Positions 26,467 through 34,737 of a DNA stretch of 64,000 nucleotides are shown here, piece after piece. The notes beneath the pieces are model-generated. The model was not told the DNA's origin, did not search any database, and saw only the letters and a program-made list of their open reading frames with translations. Every line of letters starts with the position of its first letter. The first letter of the stretch is position 1. The translations under genes were made by a program, and so were the position numbers. Source of the DNA: Candidatus Tectomicrobia bacterium. Lineage in GTDB: Bacteria; UBA8248. The DNA is taken from contig JACPUR010000035.1 of NCBI GenBank assembly GCA_016192135.1, forward strand, positions 159,056 through 223,055, in the 5' to 3' direction.

Positions 26467-27533
26467 GGCACCGGCTGGCGCGCCTGCGCCGGGCGATGCG
26501 GGAGAATCAAATCCCCGCCCTGGCGGTGCTCAACCTCCGCAACGTGCGCTACCTGACCGGCTTCACCGGCTCGGCCGGGGCTTGCCTCGTGACGGGCGGG
26601 GGGGCGGTCTTCATCACGGACTTCCGCTACCGCGCCCAGGCGGCGCGGCAGGTGGATTCCGCCTTCCGCTATGCCGAGCACCGGGGAGGCCTCCCCGGCC
26701 TGGCCGAGGAGGCCAAGCGGCTCAGGCTCAAGGGCTTGGCCTTCGAGGAGAACCATCTCTCCTACGGGGACTACCGGCGGCTCAGGAAGCTGGCGCGGGG
26801 GGTGAAGCTCATCCCGGCGCCGGCCCTGGTGGAAGAGCTCAGGCTCGAGAAGGAGGCGCCGGAGGTCAGCCTCCTGCGCAAGGGCGCCGGAATCAACGGC
26901 GGGGCGCTGGCCGAGGCGCTGGCCGCCATCCGCCCCGGAGTCCGGGAGCGGGAGATCGCCCTCGCGCTCGAAACCGCCATGCGCAACCTCGGGGCCTCGG
27001 GCCCCTCCTTCGGCACCATCGTGGCCTCCGGCCCGCGCTCGGCGCTGCCGCACGGGGTGGCCTCGGACCGGAAGGTCCGGCGGGGGGATATGATCACCAT
27101 CGACTTCGGCGCCGTGGTGGAAGGCTATCACGCCGACACCACGCGGGTGGCCTGCCTCGGCAGGCCCTCGCGGAAGGGGGAGAAGATCTACAACATCGTG
27201 CTGGAGGCGCAGATGGCCGCGGTCGGGGCGGTGGCGCCGGGCGTCTCCGCCGCCGAGGTGGACGCCGTGGCCCGGAAGATCATCCAGAAGGCGGGCTACG
27301 GCGAGGCCTTCGGGCACGGGACGGGCCACGGCGTGGGGCTCGACATCCACGAGGGTCCCCGGGTGGCGCCGGGCTCGCGTGATATCCTGAAGCCGGGCAT
27401 GGTGGTGACCATCGAGCCCGGCATTTACCTCCCCGGCTGGGGCGGCGTGCGAATCGAGGACATGGTCCTCGTCACCGGGAAGGGCAGGGAAGTGCTCACG
27501 AGGCCGATCTCGAAGGACCTGGCGGTTCTTTGA
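26463..27533 (+). CDS. M24 Xaa-Pro dipeptidase/aminopeptidase
   Basis: A 356-residue metallopeptidase of the PepP/PepQ group, which removes residues before proline. The N-terminal creatinase-like domain (1-125; RNVRYLTGFTGSAGACLV) is followed by the pita-bread domain. Its dinuclear metal ligands are seen in IDFGAVVEGYHADTTR (two Asp), GHGTGHGVGLDIHE (His), TIEPG (Glu) and RIEDM (Glu). Start GTG 26463 overlaps aroQ. The order aroQ-peptidase-efp is common in deltaproteobacteria and Firmicutes. No signal peptide, so it is cytosolic and likely involved in peptide turnover. Confidence 0.93.
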   Translation: MRHRLARLRRAMRENQIPALAVLNLRNVRYLTGFTGSAGACLVTGGGAVFITDFRYRAQAARQVDSAFRYAEHRGGLPGLAEEAKRLRLKGLAFEENHLSYGDYRRLRKLARGVKLIPAPALVEELRLEKEAPEVSLLRKGAGINGGALAEALAAIRPGVREREIALALETAMRNLGASGPSFGTIVASGPRSALPHGVASDRKVRRGDMITIDFGAVVEGYHADTTRVACLGRPSRKGEKIYNIVLEAQMAAVGAVAPGVSAAEVDAVARKIIQKAGYGEAFGHGTGHGVGLDIHEGPRVAPGSRDILKPGMVVTIEPGIYLPGWGGVRIEDMVLVTGKGREVLTRPISKDLAVL

Positions 27534-27563
27534 GCGGCGGCGGAAGGGAGGATCGGAAGAGGC

Positions 27564-28127
27564 ATGCCTTCGACGAATGAATTCCGGAACGGGCTCAAGG
27601 TCGAGCTGGAGGGAGAGCCCTTCGTCATCGTGGAGTTCCAGCACGTGAAGCCCGGCAAGGGCGGCGCCTTCGTGCGCACGAAGCTGAAGAACCTGCGCAC
27701 GGGCCGGGTGATCGACCGGACCTTCCGCTCGGGGGAATCGCTGGACTCCCCCGACGTCGACCAGCGTGAGATGCAGTTCCTCTACCAGGACTCCGATGCC
27801 GTGACCTTCATGGACACCACGACCTTCGAGCAGATACCGCTCCAGCGCGCGAACCTGGGCGAAAGCGTGAAGTGGCTCAAGGAGGAGATGGTGGTCCATA
27901 TCCTCTTCCACAAGGGGGCGGCGATCTCCTTCGAGCTCCCGACTTTCGTGGAGCTGGTCATCCGCAAGACCGAGCCCGGCGTGCGGGGCGACACCGCGTC
28001 CGGCGGGACGAAGCCGGCCGAGCTGGAGACGGGGGCCGTCGTCAACGTGCCGCTCTTCCTGAACGAGGGGGACGTCCTCAAGATCGACACCCGGACGGGC
28101 GAATACATCGAGCGCGTCAAGTCCTGA
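27564..28127 (+). CDS. efp: Translation elongation factor P
   Basis: Rescues ribosomes stalled at polyproline. It has 187 residues with the three-barrel plan. The tip of domain I reads VKPGKGGAFVRTK, so the modifiable lysine is K32. Domains II and III are present, with the C-terminal signature LFLNEGDVLKIDTRTGEYIERV. A loop DTASGGTKPAELETG in domain III is normal. No EpmA/EpmB gene is in the window, so the modification state is unknown. Proline-rich stretches in the 6114 protein and the PBP1A tail are plausible clients. In many relatives accB-accC follow; here the liv transporter follows instead. Confidence 0.97.
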   Translation: MPSTNEFRNGLKVELEGEPFVIVEFQHVKPGKGGAFVRTKLKNLRTGRVIDRTFRSGESLDSPDVDQREMQFLYQDSDAVTFMDTTTFEQIPLQRANLGESVKWLKEEMVVHILFHKGAAISFELPTFVELVIRKTEPGVRGDTASGGTKPAELETGAVVNVPLFLNEGDVLKIDTRTGEYIERVKS

Positions 28128-28145
28128 CGGGCCCGGGAGGGGCCG

Positions 28146-28174
28146 TTGAAAAACCCGCCCTCCTGTGACATCGT
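28146..28174 (+). promoter_or_regulatory. Weak candidate promoter upstream of livK
   Basis: TTGAAA (28146-28151, five of six) is followed after 17 bases by CATCGT (28169-28174), which matches only three positions. It is the best-spaced pair in the 163-base gap between efp and livK and is offered with little confidence. Confidence 0.25.
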
Positions 28175-28290
28175 GCGGTCCAACAGGAAATCCTGCACGG
28201 TGAGGCATTCGGCCGCGGACGCACCGGGGGAGCGGACCTGGGCCCGGGCCGCATGCCTCCCTGGATGCGCCCATGCGGGGGAGAAGCGTG

Positions 28291-29415
28291 ATGCGGAAAT
28301 GGACCCTATTCCTGATTGCGTTGTGCGCGGCTCTCGTGCTCTCGGTTCCGGCGCGCGCGGCCGAGATGATCAAGATCGGCGTGGCTGGCCCGCTGACGGG
28401 GGATCAGGCCGCCTTCGGAGAGATGCTCAAGAACGGCGCCCTCCTCGCCATGGAGGAATGGAACGCCAAGGGGGGCGTCACCCTGAGGGGCAAGAAGGTC
28501 AAGGTGGACCTCTTGTGGGGGGACGACCGGCACGACCCGCGCGAGGGCGTGTCCATCGCGCATAAGTTCGTGAATTCGGGCGCCGTCGGGGTGGTGGGGC
28601 ATTTCAACAGTTCCGTCTCCATCCCCGCCTCCACTGTCTATGCCGAGGCCGGCATCGTTCAGATCACCCCGGCCTCGACCAATCCCAAGCTAACGGAGCA
28701 GGGCTTCAAGACGGTGTTCCGGGCCTGCGGGCGCGACGACCAGCAGGGGCAGGTGGCGGCCGCCTTCATCGTGAACAAGCTGAAGGCGAAGAACGTCGCC
28801 ATCCTTCACGACAAGACGACCTACGGCCAGGGGCTCGCGGACGAGACCCAGCGCTTCCTGGGCCAGCTCGGGGTCAAGCCGGTCTTCTACAGCGGCATCG
28901 TCCAGGGCGACAAGGATTTCACCCCCGTCCTCACCGCGGCCAAGCAGAAGAACCCGGAGGTCGTCTTCTTCGGGGGTATCCATCCCGAGGCCATCCTCCT
29001 CGTGAAGCAGATGCGCGAGCGGCTGGGGATGGAGGCGGCCTTCGTGACCGGGGACGGCGTGTACGTGGACGAGTTCTTCAAGATCGCCGGCAAGGCGGCC
29101 GAGGGGAGCTACGTCACTTTCACGCCGGACCAGGCGAAGATCCAGGCCGCCCAGGGAGTCATCACCAAGCACCGGGAGCGCTTCGGCAAGGAAGTGGGGG
29201 CCTACACCATCTATGCCTACGTGGCCGCGAACCTCATCCTGAACTCCATCCAGGAGACGAACACCACCGCGGGGCAGAGGCTCGCGAACCATCTGCGGAG
29301 CAAGGCGTGGAGCACGGCCCTGGGCAAGATCCAGTTCAACGCCAAGGGCGACGTCCTCGAGAGCCCCTACGTGGTCTGGCAGGTGAAGGGGGGGAAGTTC
29401 GTCCAGGTGAATTGA
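28291..29415 (+). CDS. livK: Branched-chain amino-acid-type ABC transporter binding protein
   Basis: Periplasmic substrate-binding protein (type-1 fold, 374 residues) of a HAAT-family importer. Signal peptide 1-24 ends VPARA-AE. The mature start MIKIGVAGPLTGDQAAFGEMLKNG and the AHKFVNSGAVGVVGHFNSSVSIPAS segment (ligand-contacting serines) are typical. ATG 28291 follows GGGGGAG by seven bases; ATG 28273 would place that RBS within the gene. The ligand need not be Leu/Ile/Val: HAAT proteins in such bacteria also take urea, amides or aromatic acids. A strong terminator separates it from the permease genes. Confidence 0.93.
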   Translation: MRKWTLFLIALCAALVLSVPARAAEMIKIGVAGPLTGDQAAFGEMLKNGALLAMEEWNAKGGVTLRGKKVKVDLLWGDDRHDPREGVSIAHKFVNSGAVGVVGHFNSSVSIPASTVYAEAGIVQITPASTNPKLTEQGFKTVFRACGRDDQQGQVAAAFIVNKLKAKNVAILHDKTTYGQGLADETQRFLGQLGVKPVFYSGIVQGDKDFTPVLTAAKQKNPEVVFFGGIHPEAILLVKQMRERLGMEAAFVTGDGVYVDEFFKIAGKAAEGSYVTFTPDQAKIQAAQGVITKHRERFGKEVGAYTIYAYVAANLILNSIQETNTTAGQRLANHLRSKAWSTALGKIQFNAKGDVLESPYVVWQVKGGKFVQVN

Positions 29416-29442
29416 TGCGGCTCGGATGAATGGAGGCGGACG

Positions 29443-29474
29443 AGAGGGGAGGCCGTTGCCTCCCCTCTTTTTTT
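29443..29474 (+). terminator. Strong intrinsic terminator between livK and livH
   Basis: An uninterrupted 11-base stem (29443-29453 with 29458-29468), a CGTT tetraloop, and seven T from 29468. This is the textbook shape. It lies inside the transporter cluster, 28 bases after the livK stop and 33 before livH. Confidence 0.9.
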
Positions 29475-29506
29475 AGGCGGTTTCCGGAAGCGGCCGGGAG
29501 CGCGGG

Positions 29507-30415
29507 ATGCTCACCCAGCAGATCGTGAACGGGATCGTCGTCGGCTCGGTGTACGCGCTGATCGCGCTGGGCTACACCCTGGTGTACGGCATCCTCCAGC
29601 TCATCAACTTCGCCCACGGCGAGATCTACATGATGGGCGCCTACGTGGGGATCGCCGTCCTCGCCGTCCTGGGCGCCATGGGGGTGACGGAGCAGAGCCT
29701 CGCCATCTCCATCCTCCTGGTCTTCCTCGTCCCGATGGTCTACTGCGCGGCCTACGGGGTGACGCTCGAGCGCGTGGCCTACCGGCCCCTCCGCAGGGCC
29801 CCGCGCCTGTCCCCCCTCATCAGCGCCATCGGGATGAGCATCTTTCTGCAGAACTATGTCCAGGTGGCGCAGGGCGCCCGGGAGAGGGCTTTCCCGAACC
29901 TCCTCCACCTCGGCAGCTTCGAGCTGATGGGCGCCCACGTGAGCGGGCTCCAGGTCTTCATCCTCGCGGCCGCCCTCGCCATGATGGCGGGGCTCCAGGT
30001 TTTCATCCACAAGACCCGCCTCGGCCGCGCCATGCGGGCGACCGCGCTGGACCGGACCATGGCCTCCCTGGTCGGGGTGGACGTGAACCGCGTCATCGCG
30101 ATGACGTTCGCCATCGGGTCGATCCTGGCCGCGGTGGCGGGGGTGATGGTGGGGATGTACTACGGGGTGGTGAACCACTACATCGGTTTCGTGGCCGGCA
30201 TCAAGGCTTTCACCGCGGCCGTCCTGGGCGGCATCGGCAACGTGACGGGCGCGCTCCTGGGCGGCTTCCTGCTCGCCCTGCTGGAGAGCTTCTGGGCGGG
30301 CTACGTTTCCGCCGTGTACAAGGACGTCTTCGCCTTCGCCGTGCTCATCGTCGTCCTCATCTTCCGGCCCGAGGGCATCCTGGGCGGCTCGGCGGCGGAG
30401 ACCGACCGCTCATGA
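29507..30415 (+). CDS. livH: Branched-chain amino-acid-type ABC permease LivH
   Basis: Inner-membrane permease of 302 residues with about eight hydrophobic segments. The N-terminal IVNGIVVGSVYALIALGYTLVYGILQLINFAHGEIYMMGAYV is the LivH hallmark, and the cytoplasmic coupling stretch KTRLGRAMRATALDRTMASLVGVDVNRV precedes the last helices. The C-terminus FRPEGILG is standard. ATG 29507 lies after the terminator, with no recognisable promoter between them, so expression probably depends on read-through from livK. Its stop overlaps livM by four bases. Confidence 0.95.
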   Translation: MLTQQIVNGIVVGSVYALIALGYTLVYGILQLINFAHGEIYMMGAYVGIAVLAVLGAMGVTEQSLAISILLVFLVPMVYCAAYGVTLERVAYRPLRRAPRLSPLISAIGMSIFLQNYVQVAQGARERAFPNLLHLGSFELMGAHVSGLQVFILAAALAMMAGLQVFIHKTRLGRAMRATALDRTMASLVGVDVNRVIAMTFAIGSILAAVAGVMVGMYYGVVNHYIGFVAGIKAFTAAVLGGIGNVTGALLGGFLLALLESFWAGYVSAVYKDVFAFAVLIVVLIFRPEGILGGSAAETDRS

Positions 30416-31602
30416 GGAGCCTGGCCGCCGCGCCCCTCTGGGGACTGTGGTTCGCCTTCCTGGCGCTCCCATTCTCGGGCCTGGAGGGGAGCCTCCGGAT
30501 CGGCCTCGCCTGCGCCCTTGTGGTGGGGGCGGCGCGGCTCGCCGGGGTGGCGCTGCGCGCCGAGGCGGTCGCCCCGCGGGTGGCGAAGGGGCGGGAGACG
30601 GTCGCGGAGCTCTGGGAGTCCTTCCTGCGGGGGATGCGGGACAAGCGGGTGGCCCCCTTTGTCCTGCTGGGCATCATGGCCCTGCCCTGGTGGCTCGGGC
30701 GCTACGAGACGGACGTCCTGGTCGTCGCGGGCATCTACGTGATGCTCGCCCTCGGCTTGAACGTCGTGGTGGGCTTCGCCGGGCTGCTGGACTTGGGCTA
30801 CGTGGCCTTCTATGCCGTGGGGGCCTACTCCTACGCCCTCTTGAACACCTGGCTGGGGCTTCCCTTCTGGCCCGCCTTGCTGGGAGGTGCCGCGCTCTCC
30901 GCCGCCTTCGGAATTCTCCTCGGCATCCCCGTGCTCCGCCTGAGGGGGGACTATCTCGCCATCGTGACCCTCGGCTTCGGCGAGATCATCCGGATCGTCC
31001 TCAACAACTGGGACGACGTGACCCGGGGCCCGAACGGCATCCTGGGCATCGGGAGGCCCCTCCTCGGCGAGTTCAGGCTCTCCCAGCCGATGCACTTCTT
31101 CTACCTCGTCCTGGCCCTGTGCCTTTTCACGATCTTCATCGTGAACCGGCTGAACCGCAGCCGCATCGGGCGCGCCTGGGCCGCGATGCGGGAGGACGAA
31201 TCCGCGGCCGAGTGCATGGGGGTGGACCTCGTCCACGCGAAGCTGACGGCCTTCGCCTTCGGCGCGTCGTGGGCGGGCCTCGCCGGGGTCGTCTTCGCGG
31301 CGAAGCAGACCTTTGTCTCGCCCGAGAGCTTCTCCTTCTTCGAGTCCGTCATCATCCTCTGCATGGTGGTCCTGGGGGGCATGGGGAGCGTCCCGGGCGT
31401 GATCCTGGGCGCGCTCATCCTCATCATCCTCCCCGAGATGCTCCGGGAGATCACCTTTTTCCGGCCCATGCTGCTCGGCGGGGCCTTGGTGCTGATGATG
31501 GCGCTCCGCCCGCAGGGCTTCCTCGAGGCGCGGGGGCTGCGCCTGGCCGAGGGGGCGCTTCCGCCCGAGATGCGCGAGAAGGCCGAGAGGACGGGCCGGT
31601 GA
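30412..31602 (+). CDS. livM: Branched-chain amino-acid-type ABC permease LivM
   Basis: Second permease subunit, 396 residues. The N-terminal 90 residues are poorly conserved: two hydrophobic helices and a charged link. Then comes the LivM core: YVMLALGLNVVVGFAGLLDLGYVAFYAVGAYSYALL, LRGDYLAIVTLGFGEIIR, GRAWAAMREDESAAECMGVD (ATPase coupling) and VLGGMGSVPGVILGALILIILPE. The start ATG overlaps the livH stop (ATGA) and its own stop overlaps livG by four bases, so the permeases and ATPases are translated in a chain. Confidence 0.95.
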   Translation: MRSLAAAPLWGLWFAFLALPFSGLEGSLRIGLACALVVGAARLAGVALRAEAVAPRVAKGRETVAELWESFLRGMRDKRVAPFVLLGIMALPWWLGRYETDVLVVAGIYVMLALGLNVVVGFAGLLDLGYVAFYAVGAYSYALLNTWLGLPFWPALLGGAALSAAFGILLGIPVLRLRGDYLAIVTLGFGEIIRIVLNNWDDVTRGPNGILGIGRPLLGEFRLSQPMHFFYLVLALCLFTIFIVNRLNRSRIGRAWAAMREDESAAECMGVDLVHAKLTAFAFGASWAGLAGVVFAAKQTFVSPESFSFFESVIILCMVVLGGMGSVPGVILGALILIILPEMLREITFFRPMLLGGALVLMMALRPQGFLEARGLRLAEGALPPEMREKAERTGR

Positions 31603-32369
31603 CCGCCTCCCTGCTGGTGTGCCGTGGGCTCACCCGGCGGTTCGGCGGCCTGACGGCGCTGGATTCGCTCCACCTCGAGGTGCGGCCGGGGGAGGTGGTC
31701 GGGCTCATCGGCCCGAACGGGGCCGGGAAGACCACCGCCTTTAACGTCATTACCGGAATCCACCGGCCCACGGCCGGGCTTGTGCTCTTCGAGGGGCGAA
31801 GCGTCGTGGGCCTGCGGCCGAGCGCCGTCCTCCGGCGGGGGATCGCGCGCACCTTCCAGAGCATCCGCCTTTTCCGGGGGATGAGCTCCCTTGAGAACGT
31901 CCTCGTGGGCCGCCACGCGCGGCTGCGCACGGGCCCGCTCGGGGCCATCCTCCGCTCCGGCCGGGTGGTGGAGGAGGAGCGGGCGGCGGTGGACTTCGCG
32001 ATGGAGCTTCTCCGCTTCGCGGGCATCGATCGCCACGCCCTGGCCCGGGCCGACAGCCTCTCCTATGGGGATCAGCGCCGGGTGGAGATCGCCCGCGCCC
32101 TGGCGAGCGAGCCGAGGCTCATCCTCCTCGACGAGCCGGCCGCCGGCATGAACCCCCGGGAGAAGACAGTGCTGAACGAGTTCATCCTGGCCATCCGCGA
32201 TCGGGGGGTGACGGTGCTTCTCATCGAGCACGACATGCGGGTGGTGATGGGCATCTCGGATCGCGTCGTCGTCCTCGACCACGGCGTCAAGATCTGCGAG
32301 GGGACGCCCGAGGCGGTGCGGCGGGACCCGAAAGTCCTGGAAGCCTACCTGGGCAGCGCGCATGCTTGA
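31599..32369 (+). CDS. livG: ABC transporter ATPase LivG
   Basis: Cytoplasmic ATPase of 256 residues. Walker A GPNGAGKTT, Q-loop ARTFQSIRLF, the LivG-type signature LSYGDQRRVEIARAL, Walker B LILLDEPAAGMN and the H-loop IEHDMRVVM. The LSYGDQ signature and the AAGMN Walker B end are characteristic of LivG as opposed to LivF. GTG 31599 lies in the GTGA overlap with livM. A much longer open frame upstream is the shadow of livM. Confidence 0.95.
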   Translation: MTASLLVCRGLTRRFGGLTALDSLHLEVRPGEVVGLIGPNGAGKTTAFNVITGIHRPTAGLVLFEGRSVVGLRPSAVLRRGIARTFQSIRLFRGMSSLENVLVGRHARLRTGPLGAILRSGRVVEEERAAVDFAMELLRFAGIDRHALARADSLSYGDQRRVEIARALASEPRLILLDEPAAGMNPREKTVLNEFILAIRDRGVTVLLIEHDMRVVMGISDRVVVLDHGVKICEGTPEAVRRDPKVLEAYLGSAHA

Positions 32370-33066
32370 GATCGCGGACATCCACTTCTACTACGGGCGC
32401 ATCCACGCCCTACAGGGCGTCTCCTTCCAGGTTCCCTCCGGCAAGGTGGTGTGCCTAATCGGGAGCAACGGCGCGGGCAAGTCCACCGCCCTGATGGCCG
32501 TCAGCGGGGTGAACCGCATCGCGCGCGGGGCCATCCGCTTCGAGGGCCAGGACATCCACGCGCTTCCGCCCGAGCGGATCGTGCGCCTGGGAATCAGCCA
32601 GGCGCCCGAGGGCAGGCGCATCTTCTCCCTCCTGACCGTGCTGGAGAACCTGGAGATGGGCGCCTACCTGCGCCGGGACGCGGAGGAGGTGAGCCGCGAC
32701 CTGGACTACGTCTTCTCGCTTTTCCCGGTGCTCCACGAGCGGCGCCGCCAGCGGGGAGGCACTCTCTCCGGCGGGGAGCAACAGATGCTGGCCATCGGCC
32801 GGGCCCTGATGGCGCGGCCGCGCCTCCTCCTGCTGGATGAGCCCTCGCTGGGACTCGCTCCCCGGATGGTGGAGGTCATCTTCGGCGCCCTGGAGCGCAT
32901 CCGCGGGCAGGGGACGGGAATCTTCCTGGTGGAGCAGAACGCCCACGCCGCGCTGGCCTTCGCGGACTGGGCCTACGTCATGGAGACGGGGCGGATCGTG
33001 ATGGACGGCCCGCCGGAGGAGTTGCGCCGCTCGGCGGCCGTGCGGGAGGCCTACCTGGGGGAGTAG
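32362..33066 (+). CDS. livF: ABC transporter ATPase LivF
   Basis: Second ATPase, 234 residues. Walker A GSNGAGKST, the LivF-typical ISQAPEGRRIFSLLTVLENLEMGAY, signature LSGGEQQMLAIGRALM, Walker B LLLLDEPSLGLAP and VEQNAHAALAFAD. It overlaps livG by eight bases and ends the operon; a promoter begins five bases after its stop. With livK, livH, livM and livG it completes one importer. Confidence 0.95.
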   Translation: MLEIADIHFYYGRIHALQGVSFQVPSGKVVCLIGSNGAGKSTALMAVSGVNRIARGAIRFEGQDIHALPPERIVRLGISQAPEGRRIFSLLTVLENLEMGAYLRRDAEEVSRDLDYVFSLFPVLHERRRQRGGTLSGGEQQMLAIGRALMARPRLLLLDEPSLGLAPRMVEVIFGALERIRGQGTGIFLVEQNAHAALAFADWAYVMETGRIVMDGPPEELRRSAAVREAYLGE

Positions 33067-33070
33067 CGTC

Positions 33071-33099
33071 TTGCCCGTTTCCCCTTCCGGGCCTACACT
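33071..33099 (+). promoter_or_regulatory. sigma70-like promoter of the NIPSNAP gene
   Basis: TTGCCC (33071-33076), exactly 17 bases, TACACT (33094-33099); each hexamer matches four of six. It begins five bases after the livF stop, making the next gene independent of the transporter operon. Start expected near 33106, about 38 bases before ATG 33144. Confidence 0.58.
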
Positions 33100-33143
33100 T
33101 GCCGCGCGTTTCCCGTACATTTCTTGCGAGGAGGGGCTGCCGG

Positions 33144-33761
33144 ATGATCTATGAGATTCGGATATACACCCTAACGGTGGGCGGGGTGGCCGAGTTCGAG
33201 AAGAACTTCGGCGCGGTGGTCGAGAACCGGATGAAGATGTCCAAGCTGGTGGGCTTCTTCCACTCCGACATCGGCGACCTCAACCGCGTCATGCACATAT
33301 GGGAGTACGAGGACCTCGCGCACCGGGCCCGGGTGCGGGCCGAGACCATGAAGCAGCCCTGGTGGCCCCCGAAGGGCAACGAATCGATCATCCAGAAGCA
33401 GATTTCCAAGATCGCGACATGCCCTGCCTTCCGGCCCGAGCCGCGCTCGGGCGCGCTGGGCGGCGTCTACGAATTCCGCACCTACACGGTCATCCCCGGA
33501 AAGATGGGCGAGATCCTCAGCCGCTGGACCCAGCACCTGCCCGCCCGCGAGGCGCTCTCGCCCCTCGCCGCCTGCTTCACGACCGACATGGGGCCCCTCA
33601 ACGAGTTCATCCACGTCTGGCCCTACAAGGACCTCAACCACCGCAACGAGACCCGAACGGCCTCCCAGAAGCTGCCCAACTGGCCCCCGGGCTCGCGGCC
33701 GTTCCTGATGTCCCAGAACACGGAGATATGGATGCCGGCCTCTTTCTCGCCGCTGCACTAG
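33144..33761 (+). CDS. Tandem NIPSNAP-domain protein
   Basis: A 205-residue cytosolic protein made of two NIPSNAP (dimeric alpha-beta barrel, ferredoxin-like) repeats. The first (1-100) starts IYEIRIYTLTVGGVAEFEKNF and has HIWEYEDLAHRARVRA; the second (105-205) starts VYEFRTYTVIPGKMGEILSRW and has HVWPYKDLNHRNETRTA. The matched positions show internal duplication. Bacterial NIPSNAP proteins have no settled activity; some act in small-molecule or stress metabolism. GAGGAGGGG lies upstream of ATG 33144. It has its own promoter and terminator, so it is a one-gene unit. Confidence 0.9.
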   Translation: MIYEIRIYTLTVGGVAEFEKNFGAVVENRMKMSKLVGFFHSDIGDLNRVMHIWEYEDLAHRARVRAETMKQPWWPPKGNESIIQKQISKIATCPAFRPEPRSGALGGVYEFRTYTVIPGKMGEILSRWTQHLPAREALSPLAACFTTDMGPLNEFIHVWPYKDLNHRNETRTASQKLPNWPPGSRPFLMSQNTEIWMPASFSPLH

Positions 33762-33772
33762 GCCGGAAAGCG

Positions 33773-33808
33773 AAAAGGGCGCTCCCTCGCGAGGGAGCGC
33801 CTTTTTTT
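33773..33808. terminator. Bidirectional intrinsic terminator, NIPSNAP gene and uppP
   Basis: A 10-base GC stem (33778-33787 with 33792-33801) around CGCG, extended by AAAA on the left and seven T on the right (33802-33808). It reads as a terminator from both sides and lies between the convergent NIPSNAP and uppP genes. Confidence 0.88.
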
Positions 33809-33865
33809 CGGCTTGGTAGCAGGCAGGGGACGGCTGAAGCGGCAGATGTGCAGGTTGCGACGCTC

Positions 33866-34639
33866 TCACCGCATGATCAGCAGAAATACCGCGACCAAGA
33901 GAATCCGGTAGACGCCGAAAGCGCTGAATGTGTGCCGCTGGATATAACTGAGGAAGAATTTGATGCTGAGGATCGCCATGACAAAGGAAACGGCGAAGCC
34001 GATCGCGAGGAGGTGGAACTCCGCGATCGAAAAGGCATGAAGATTCTTCAGCAGATCAAGGCCCGTCGCGGCGAACATGGTGGGAACGGCGAGGAGAAAC
34101 GAGAATTCCACGATCAATTCCCGCCGGATGCCCAAGATCATCCCCCCGACGATGGTGGCGGCGGAGCGCGAGACCCCCGGTATCATGGCGACGGATTGCG
34201 CAATCCCGATGCCCAGCGCCTTGGTGTAGCTGATTTCCTCGATGGTGGGCGCCTCGTCCCTCTCCGTAAAGACATACTCGAAAATCACGAGGATCAAGCC
34301 TCCAACGGCGAGAGAGGCCAGCACAACCGGCATGCTCTGGAACAGGATGGTCTTGATGATCTTGTAAAACGCCAGTCCCAGGATGCCCGTCGGGATGAAC
34401 GCCACGATAATTTTCTTGAGGGATTCCCAGTGGAGGAACCTTTGCCGGTAAAGGACGACCACGGCCAGAATCGCGCCGCTCTGAATGGATATCTCAAAGG
34501 TCTTGGTGAATTCCGATTGGGAGATGCCCAGCAGCTCGGCGGTGAGAATGAGATGGGCCGTGGATGAGATGGGGAGAAATTCCGTAAAGCCCTCGATGAT
34601 TCCCAGGACAATCGATGAAAAAACGTTGATCTCCGCCAT
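33866..34639 (-). CDS. uppP: Undecaprenyl-diphosphatase UppP/BacA
   Basis: Integral-membrane phosphatase that turns undecaprenyl diphosphate into the monophosphate carrier for peptidoglycan and glycans, and can give bacitracin resistance. It has 257 residues and about eight helices. Family motifs: IIEGFTEFLPISSTAHL (E16, E20, H29) and PGVSRSAATIVGG (catalytic Arg). ATG 34639 is the family-like start; TTG 34696 would add 19 residues. The gene is plainly less GC-rich (sample lines 53-57 percent) than its neighbours (70 percent and more), a sign of later arrival. It follows manC by 98 bases with no good promoter, so it may be the last gene of manB-VTT-manC-uppP. Confidence 0.95.
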   Translation of the reverse strand: MAEINVFSSIVLGIIEGFTEFLPISSTAHLILTAELLGISQSEFTKTFEISIQSGAILAVVVLYRQRFLHWESLKKIIVAFIPTGILGLAFYKIIKTILFQSMPVVLASLAVGGLILVIFEYVFTERDEAPTIEEISYTKALGIGIAQSVAMIPGVSRSAATIVGGMILGIRRELIVEFSFLLAVPTMFAATGLDLLKNLHAFSIAEFHLLAIGFAVSFVMAILSIKFFLSYIQRHTFSAFGVYRILLVAVFLLIMR

Positions 34640-34737
34640 TTCCTGGATGATCCCTCGAAAAAGTAACTCGCCGAATCGCCAAGCCGTATCGGTCAAAACG
34701 GCCGAAAGTTATGGCCTCGCCTAGAAAATCCCCCTGG

